Source: Diphasiastrum complanatum
Lineage: Eukaryota > Streptophyta > Lycopodiopsida > Lycopodiales > Lycopodiaceae
Direction of reading: 5' to 3'
NCBI GenBank assembly: GCA_029204225.1
Contig: CM055111.1
Location: 14,877,861-14,941,860 of the forward strand
Length of the DNA stretch: 64,000 nt
In this document: positions 60,201 to 64,000 of the stretch, piece after piece
Layout: every line of letters begins with the position of its first letter
How positions within the stretch are numbered: the first letter of the stretch is position 1
Notes under the pieces: model-generated
Told to the model about the DNA's origin: nothing
Seen by the model: only the letters and a program-made list of their open reading frames with translations
The model's database searches: none
Program-made: the position numbers and the translations under genes

Positions 60201-61365
60201 GTAGGCACTAGAAACTCCAGAGAAAGTTGAAGTTATCACCAACATTCAGTGAAATTAAAAAGGGTGCTGGATGCCTGCAGAACATATGGCTGAGAATTTT
60301 TCTAATAATCGGCAGCCAACTTGCAGAGAACTTGGATAGAATAGAGGGCTGGAATAGCAGAAAGTAGCGCCAAAAATCTGCCCCAAAAGAATCGTCATAA
60401 TCCTTGCTATAGTATATATGGTAGAAAAAGGAAGGCGATTGATTGCTGGAAATCAGCAACCAAATGGCAAGATTTTGCCTTCAAAATTAGGCACTAAAAC
60501 CCAAAACAAGTGCAACGAATCCCCAAAAGGCTGAAAATGAAGCATAGAAGGTCTTGCAAGATGGCAGACCAGTCGTCTGAGAAAAAAACCAGCCATCTTG
60601 AACCTAGAAATTGCTTTGATACCAAGTTATGATCACAATCACAGATATGGTATCACAAACAAACATAAGACTACAAAATGATCAGCAAAAAGCAATTTTT
60701 AAACTAAGAACTAAATGAACAGCAAAGATAATCAACTGCTGATCCCCTACAAGAAAAGGCATAGGGTCCCCAAACTAAGACTCAAGAAGAAAGCATATCA
60801 TAAGCTAAAACAATGAATGTGGCTATAAACTAATAATTGGGAGAGCTGCTTTTCATGATGAAGGTTCTCTCCCAAGAAGCCACTTGAAATAGGAGGATAA
60901 ACGATGGATCAATAGTTTAGATTATAGGATGCTAGTGCCAACCAATTCCCTCTTTGCAAAGTGATGATATTGTATGTACGGATAGACCCATTTCCGTCTC
61001 TAAACCAAGCTTGTGACTTGATATAAGTTTCATCTTAACACAAGCACCACTAATTTTTAAGCTAGTGCTAAGAGATTCTATTAGAGGCAAATAACAGATC
61101 TTTTCCTCATTCAACAGGCGATTAGTTGTAGCTGTGTACTCATAGTAAATAACGATCAAAATGGATGAAATCAAAGATGTCTTGCAAGCAATATACGAAA
61201 ATGCCAGAAACTCATACTGATTAAGGTCAAGTTACCTGCATTCGAGAGCCTATTAGCCTCAGCTACTGCCCACAGAGTAAATTCTGCCTTATCACCTTCC
61301 ACATAAAGGCGAAGTTTGTCCTTTAATTGCTGGGTAAGCTTTTCTTCTCTGTCTTTCTGTATTGC
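42058..61365 (-). CDS. J-protein with DnaJ-X domain, internal to last exons (gene level)
   Basis: Member of the plant J-proteins whose middle and C-terminus form the DnaJ-X domain; J-proteins stimulate Hsp70 ATPase. Exons on the minus strand, each with GT/AG borders and compatible phase, are 61365-61236, 57130-56975, 56724-56546, 47127-47047 and 42204-42058. Joined, they read without a stop through family motifs: [82 protein letters not shown] and [13 protein letters not shown]. The N-terminal J domain is not in the window, so more exons lie beyond 64000. Introns are 4105, 250, 9418 and 4842 bp and full of transposon fragments. Subcellular site cannot be judged without the N-terminus. The exon at 21808-21680 may be an alternative end. 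Confidence 0.85.
42210..43700. other. Intron of the DnaJ-X gene, no gene recognised
   Basis: Frames at 42438-42647 and 43117-43311 on the plus strand have no recognisable motif. Confidence 0.4.
43718..43765. repeat. Perfect 13-bp hairpin
   Basis: gatcagtgtccct at 43718-43730 pairs with agggacactgatc at 43753-43765 across a 22-base loop. Confidence 0.7.
43770..44705. other. Intron, no gene recognised
   Basis: The plus-strand frame 44397-44651 (84 codons) has an acidic, ordinary-looking composition but no motif known to me. Confidence 0.35.
44712..44810. repeat. Motif island GTTTCAAAACG / CATTCCATTTCAGAATG
   Basis: cgttctgaaacaacagaatg, tgtttcaaaacggcgttcc, catttcagaatg and tggaaatgcg occur within 100 bp in both orientations, next to a poly(A) run. 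Similar words return at 46090-46160, so the two may be the ends of one 1.4-kb element. Confidence 0.45.
45425..46060. repeat. TTCCTAAG / CTTAGGAA motif islands
   Basis: Many copies of ttcctaagttcctaag, tcctaaggtacctaagg and, inverted near 46020-46055, cctgaacttaggaatggttcc, in two clusters (45440-45630 and 45780-46055). The word is strand-symmetric, as in the other islands. Confidence 0.5.
46090..46215. repeat. GCGTTTCTAGAAATGCG island with poly(T)/poly(G) run
   Basis: gcgtttctagaaatgcg, cagaaatgcg and cgcgtttctgag within 60 bp, then T13, gggaaggggga and a run of about 17 G at 46193-46210. Confidence 0.6.
46345..47040. other. Intron, no gene recognised
   Basis: 46345-46690 has scattered copia-like codon texture but nothing callable. 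46690-47040 is AT-rich. Confidence 0.3.
47047..47127 (-). CDS. DnaJ-X gene exon
   Basis: 81 bp, 27 codons, phase 0 at both ends; acceptor ..tttcag, donor GT at 47046. Reads [20 protein letters not shown], then KLGSILQ. Confidence 0.88.
47130..48165. other. Intron, no gene recognised
   Basis: Two related segments, about 47450-47750 and 47810-48180, share words such as gcgatgc(a/c)tct.., ccctaag.cca, aacaagagtaa and aatcnccaacaaagagattaag, so this is an old tandem duplication of about 370 bp. Confidence 0.4.
48170..49450 (-). pseudogene. Ty1/copia integrase end and reverse transcriptase
   Basis: Minus strand, from 49450 down: integrase [20 protein letters not shown] and [38 protein letters not shown]; then [51 protein letters not shown], the YGLK-TAG-SPRAW motif, YVDD-containing [10 protein letters not shown], and finally [18 protein letters not shown] (48390-48330). 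In-frame stops include TAG at 49436 and 48788 and a TAA near 49195. The TAG at 48788 replaces the glutamine of the copia hallmark GLKQSPRAW. Joined directly to an LTR at 49451, so gag and the first half of integrase are missing. Confidence 0.88.
49451..49776 (-). mobile_element. LTR fragment of the copia element (minus strand)
   Basis: Begins (plus sense) tgtgaaaatactgtacttta and is the inverse of the 3' part of the LTR at 53106-53710, including the near-palindrome gtactacaggctgtagtac. Cut at 49776 by the start of another LTR (tgtcatgccc). Confidence 0.75.
49777..51083 (+). mobile_element. LTR with nested insertion, then primer binding site
   Basis: 49777 to about 50206 and about 51018-51083 are together the same LTR as the solo copy at 29441-29934. 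Between them an inserted segment (about 50207-51017) holds another LTR. The outer LTR ends gaggactttata at 51083, followed at 51085 by TGGTATCAGAGCC. No gag or pol of this element was recognised downstream. Confidence 0.75.
50260..51010. mobile_element. Inner LTR with inverted partial copy (foldback)
   Basis: LTR 50260-50782 (tgttatgtccgtggcc ... gcttgttttata) with TATA-like ctctatataatggg at 50571 and PBS TGGTATCAAAGC at 50784. Then three short copies of ccttatagtggtatc, then the inverse of the LTR's last 140 bp (about 50862-51005: ttgataccactataagggaa ... ccaagccaagg). The inverted halves could form a long hairpin. Confidence 0.7.
51100..52300. other. Retroelement leader-like sequence, no gene recognised
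   Basis: Follows a primer binding site and precedes a copia gag. Stops in all frames; the plus frame 51448-51702 has no motif. Confidence 0.3.
52440..53095 (+). pseudogene. Ty1/copia gag and start of integrase, truncated
   Basis: [20 protein letters not shown] is the gag C-terminal helix. A Ser-rich linker follows, then a degenerate zinc knuckle [18 protein letters not shown] (first Cys replaced by Phe). Protease is absent. 52930-53090 gives the integrase start in another frame ([20 protein letters not shown], then [20 protein letters not shown]). It stops at the LTR at 53106. The integrase half missing here is of the type found on the minus strand at 49450. Confidence 0.8.
53106..53710 (+). 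mobile_element. Copia LTR (TG...CA)
   Basis: tgtagtataatgtaaat ... gtactttcaca, about 605 bp, followed at 53711 by TGGTATCAGAGCC. Contains the near-palindrome gtactacagcctgtagtac. The 5' edge is set by TG only; the 3' edge is firm because it abuts the PBS. Confidence 0.75.
53711..53723 (+). other. Retrotransposon primer binding site
   Basis: TGGTATCAGAGCC directly after the LTR. Confidence 0.8.
53724..55300. other. Retroelement leader, possible gag start, then intron
   Basis: 53724-54500 is a leader with an internal duplication (cttcattcca..tgtgaggaagtg..ttggattagaaatc at about 54187 and 54368). ATG at 54504 opens [20 protein letters not shown], gag-like in position but stopped after 22 codons. 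54580-55300 has nothing recognisable. Confidence 0.35.
55310..55480. repeat. GTTGATGAAGTCG degenerate minisatellite
   Basis: Repeated gtcgatgaagttgag, gtcggataagtcgag, gttgatggagttgatg words, purine-rich, period about 14-15 bp. Confidence 0.7.
55485..56080. other. Intron, no gene recognised
   Basis: Non-coding; includes cgaagttgactccatcgacttcg, a small palindromic word cluster near 55960-56005. Confidence 0.35.
56085..56155. repeat. TTCCGGAA motif island
   Basis: cattccggaatg, gttccagaatg, gttccggaacacgttc and gttccgaaacg in 70 bp, followed by an A run. Confidence 0.7.
56546..56724 (-). CDS. DnaJ-X gene exon
   Basis: 179 bp; acceptor ..gaaacag, donor GT at 56545. Reads [53 protein letters not shown]. 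The intron to the previous exon is only 250 bp. Confidence 0.92.
56975..57130 (-). CDS. DnaJ-X gene exon
   Basis: 156 bp; acceptor ..tgtgtgcag, donor GT at 56974. Completes Ala from the previous exon and reads [20 protein letters not shown], then [18 protein letters not shown]. This is the most conserved block of the domain. Confidence 0.92.
57135..57635. other. Intron, no gene recognised
   Basis: AT-rich non-coding sequence between two DnaJ-X exons. Confidence 0.45.
57645..57745. repeat. GGTTCGAACC motif island
   Basis: attcgaac, ttgaaccggccggttcg, aggttcgaaccg, aggttcgaatcgg and attcgaacctg in 100 bp, followed by a T run. Confidence 0.75.
57750..59450. other. Intron; possible LTR element edge, no gene
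   Basis: gttgtatcagagtagttcc at 58346 resembles a primer binding site after a retroelement LTR, but no partner LTR was found. Otherwise non-coding. Confidence 0.3.
59455..60624 (-). pseudogene. Ty3/gypsy remnant: integrase C-terminus and PBS
   Basis: 59910-59550 on the minus strand: [20 protein letters not shown] (integrase core end), then [20 protein letters not shown] and [17 protein letters not shown], the gypsy GPY/F-type integrase C-terminus, degraded. 60624-60613 on the minus strand is TGGTATCAAAGC, a primer binding site, so almost all of gag-pol between them is deleted. Confidence 0.7.
60625..61235. other. Probable LTR of the minus-strand gypsy remnant, no gene
   Basis: Lies on the LTR side of the primer binding site at 60624. 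Its outer end was not found, and it runs into the DnaJ-X exon region. Confidence 0.35.
61236..61365 (-). CDS. DnaJ-X gene exon (first in window)
   Basis: 130 bp; acceptor ..cttacag before 61365, donor GT at 61235. Reads [20 protein letters not shown], then [20 protein letters not shown] and ends in phase 1. Charged helical start of the DnaJ-X domain. Confidence 0.88.
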
Positions 61366-61369
61366 CTGT

Positions 61370-62420
61370 AAGGTATATCAACTTGTCACCACATGCTGAT
61401 GCTCCAGATCAGAATGAAATAAGCCAGTTGGAAAATTGACTGATTACTTGGAAAATGTGAAAGTGATAGGAAAGCAAATAGGAGGAGAAAATGATTGTTG
61501 TTACTTCCAGCCACATTAACCTTCCAACAGCATAGAATTTCAAAACCATCCAGTCAAAATCATGCAACTATCACAGAAGTTGACCATTTATTTGAAGTTT
61601 GAACTACTAGGTATGCCCCAATAAAATTAAAATGAAGATGACCACGACAAAAAAAAGCTTCTTAATAGGAGAATATCTTCCAAGAACATCTCAACACACT
61701 TGTTAGGATACTCTTAAAATACTCCATTCATGACCCTCTTGAATGCACTTTAAGTATTTGACTAAAAGTCATAACAGAAACTGAAGATGCTCCCTTAATA
61801 CTATATGAAGAAGTACCAATTATCTATAACCAAGTTGCTCCAGTTCATAGAGAATAAGAAGCAAAAATACCTATACTACAAAGAGAACTTGAAACATTCT
61901 CATGCTCAACCTTACCCAGGAAGCAAGTCACTTCACCTTTTAAAAGTCCTTGGCCTTTTACTTGATGGTCTTTTCAAGTAAAATACACTCCTCAAGAGAT
62001 TGCCAAAATCTTTTTCATTTCTTCAATATGTTTAAGAAAATCTTTATTAACGGTTAAAACTTTCTTCTTTTCCCACCAGTATGTTGTCCTTTTTTCTTTG
62101 CAAAAAAGTATTAAACATTTCTATTTTCCTCATTTGACCCTTCGAAGTTATATTGCACCCCTCTTTGTGAATTAAAGCTGGTAAGTGCAAGTTGCGTCTG
62201 TTGGAAAAAAAAATGTTGTGCTTTAGTTGAATAACTAATCGGAAGTGATTGTCGACTGGGATAGTTGATAGTAGCAGCGATAGTAAATGTGATAGCAAAA
62301 CTGAAAATGAATGACGAAATGATCGTTCGTCAGTATTAAAATTAGAGACTCAGATCATAATAAGCGTAAATAACAAAAACAGTAGAACAAAACAATAAGA
62401 TGTGTGTCAGAAGTAGTCTG
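61370..62420. other. Intron, no gene recognised
   Basis: AT-rich, short frames, no J-domain sequence found here. Confidence 0.4.
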
Positions 62421-62423
62421 TAT

Positions 62424-62956
62424 TGTTGAATGTTGGATCACAATAGGTAAATGCTTCCGCAGTCTACTCTAATTGCACTATAACAATAACACATCTTATT
62501 CTACTATAAAGTTCGCCCTTACACATGTTGTAAGCGCGATAGTTTATTGAGGATCAGTCTACACCTATGGCGGAACAGAGAGGAGGAGAAGAAGAAAAAC
62601 TTCTAACTTGAACAACTTGAATCAACTTAAAACTAAACTGATCAATTGATCTATTTATAGTTTTTGATAGCACACCTGACAGAATGCGCCATTATCCACA
62701 TGGCAAGTGTCATGTAAGGCTACGGGATTGGACCCGAAATATAGTGGATAAGACTCCACTATTCAATCTTGTTTTAGTCAAGTTTCAAACCCTCAACAAT
62801 ATGTTGATTCGAACATTGTTCGACAATCCATCTAAACTGTTTTGACAATACGTGTATTTCTGCAGATGGTCTCGATACCTTCAAAGGTCTCCATAATGTG
62901 TGTAAAACTACAGAATAGTTCCACATTACAAATGATTTCAAGAATGAAATCTAACA
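62424..62956 (-). mobile_element. Copia 3' LTR (TGTT...AACA)
   Basis: On the minus strand aagggggag (polypurine tract) is followed at 62956 by TGTTAGATTTC; the LTR ends ccaacattcaaca at 62424. It includes TATA-like actataaatag and poly(A)-like aataaac. Confidence 0.7.
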
Positions 62957-63330
62957 CTCCCCCTTAATGTGAACTCATAAAAATCGAGGTGTTAAGTTGA
63001 GCATACTGCTAATCTTAGAATGATTGTCAAATGTCAATGCCTTTGTAAATATATCCACTATCATAAATTCTGTTCTAGAAAAGATTAGAATAATCTCCCT
63101 TTTGAGTACTTTGTCTCTGACAAATGATACTTCATCTCAATGTGCTTACTCCGGGAATGATACCTGGCAATTGTACTCTGATTGTCGCAAAAGACGGAAG
63201 TAGCTTATAACTGACTAAAATTAATGTCCGACAATAGACGCCTTAACCAGATAGCTTCCTTTGCAGCATGTGCACTGGCAATGTATTCGGCATCTGTGAA
63301 AGATAATGCAGTCAAATTCTGCTTCTTGTT
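62957..63330 (-). pseudogene. Ty1/copia RNase H, C-terminal end
   Basis: Minus strand: VSWNNKKQNLTALSFTDAEY, IASAHAAKEAIWLRRLLSDI (63320-63195), then HSRSKHIEMKYHFVRDKV and VDIFTKAL after frameshifts, ending just before the polypurine tract and LTR. The order is that of an ordinary copia 3' end. Confidence 0.85.
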
Positions 63331-63457
63331 GTTCCAAGAGACAGGACCCTTCTTAAACATAAAAACATTACCTAACGTCAGCTTTCTCCCGTCAACATCT
63401 CTAGCCCAATCTGCATATGTAAAACCTTGAAGAAGATTAATCTAGGTGTTTGAATCA

Positions 63458-63960
63458 TCATTCAATTCTCCACCATAGAAATGCAATAATTTTGTGTCGA
63501 CTGTAAATATCACAGAACTCTAAGTAGAGCTTTACAATGAATGAAACTAAACCAATAGCACTAGCATCAGTCTCAACAATAAAACGCTGATCAAACTGGG
63601 GAAGACACATAACAGTAGCAGAAACAATGGCATGACGTAAAGCATCAAAAGCAGTTTGCCACTCAAAAGTCCAAACAAAGGTATGAGACTTCTTTAGTAA
63701 CGAATGAAGCGGAGCAGCCACAGTGGCAAAATACCTAACAAGACGACGAAGATGGGTTGCCATACCTAAAAACATACGAACAGAATGAACATCAGTTGGG
63801 ACAAGCCAATTCTCAATAGCCTGAACTTTCCGAGGATCAAGACGAATACGTCCACCACATCTGGACTCTTACAGCGATAACAAAGGCACTTCCTGCTGAA
63901 TCTCAGCGAACTTTGCGGCTGAATAACGGCGAACAAAGGCAGGGCGAGGAGGAACGGTAG
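63458..63960 (-). pseudogene. Ty3/gypsy RT end and RNase H start, fused to gag knuckle remnant
   Basis: Minus strand: KVQAIENWLVPTDVHSVRMF, LGMATHLRRLVRYFATVAAP, then TFVWTFEWQTAFDALRHAIV and FIVETDASAIG (63830-63540). Upstream (63960-63850) the frame gives PPRPAFVRRYSAAKFAEIQ and a CYRCK knuckle-like start, so gag appears joined to RT by deletion. A different element from the adjoining copia 3' end. Confidence 0.8.
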
Positions 63961-64000
63961 TAGAAGAAGCCAAAGTAGGAGAAGCGATGGAAAGAGGGCG

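Overview
The window is nuclear DNA of a land plant with a large, repeat-laden genome. Plant-type spliced genes are separated or interrupted by several kilobases of decayed transposons, and the TE superfamilies (Ty1/copia, Ty3/gypsy, LINE, hAT, En/Spm-like with a Transposase_24 protein) are the plant set. The species cannot be named from the sequence; introns of 4-20 kb would suit a fern, lycophyte or gymnosperm, but this is inference. No rRNA, tRNA, CRISPR or organellar segment was recognised.

Two host genes are supported, both on the minus strand. At the left edge (807-1490) are the first two coding exons of an F-box gene of the F-box/MYND-finger type; the rest lies outside the window. From 61365 down to 42058, possibly to 21680, run the internal and 3' exons of a J-protein with a DnaJ-X domain. 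Its five or six exons join in phase and are separated by large introns packed with transposons; the J-domain exons must lie beyond 64000.

Layout: 1-3.1 kb F-box gene and upstream region. 3.1-14 kb simple repeats, a copia fragment, an LTR element full of minisatellites, and tandem repeats. 14.1-19.2 kb an En/Spm-like element with a Transposase_24 gene between two arms built from a GCAATTTTT-type motif. 19.2-30.6 kb repeats, a possible alternative last exon of the J-protein gene, a hAT remnant, a gypsy remnant, a 3 x 525-bp tandem array and a solo LTR. 30.6-41.3 kb a second hAT remnant followed by a head-to-tail chain of LINE copies of one family, invaded by gypsy and copia pieces. 42-64 kb the J-protein exons, with introns holding copia, gypsy and nested LTR fragments.

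The most interesting signals are: (1) the LINE family's ORF2 C-terminal tail carries a conserved PCNA-binding (PIP-box) motif in all four readable copies and a second PIP-like motif at the very end; (2) these LINEs end in a conserved small stem-loop, a conserved AAGACRTTAATA block and a microsatellite tail, which explains several long (CT)n tracts; (3) stop codons in unrelated decayed transposons are almost all TAG, several at positions where the family has glutamine, pointing to CAG-to-TAG decay; (4) several short islands are each built from a different strand-symmetric word (GTTTCGAAAC, GTTCCGGAAC, GGTTCGAACC and others), possibly transposon ends; (5) LTRs with TG...TA rather than TG...CA ends, one as a solo LTR with a perfect 5-bp target duplication.
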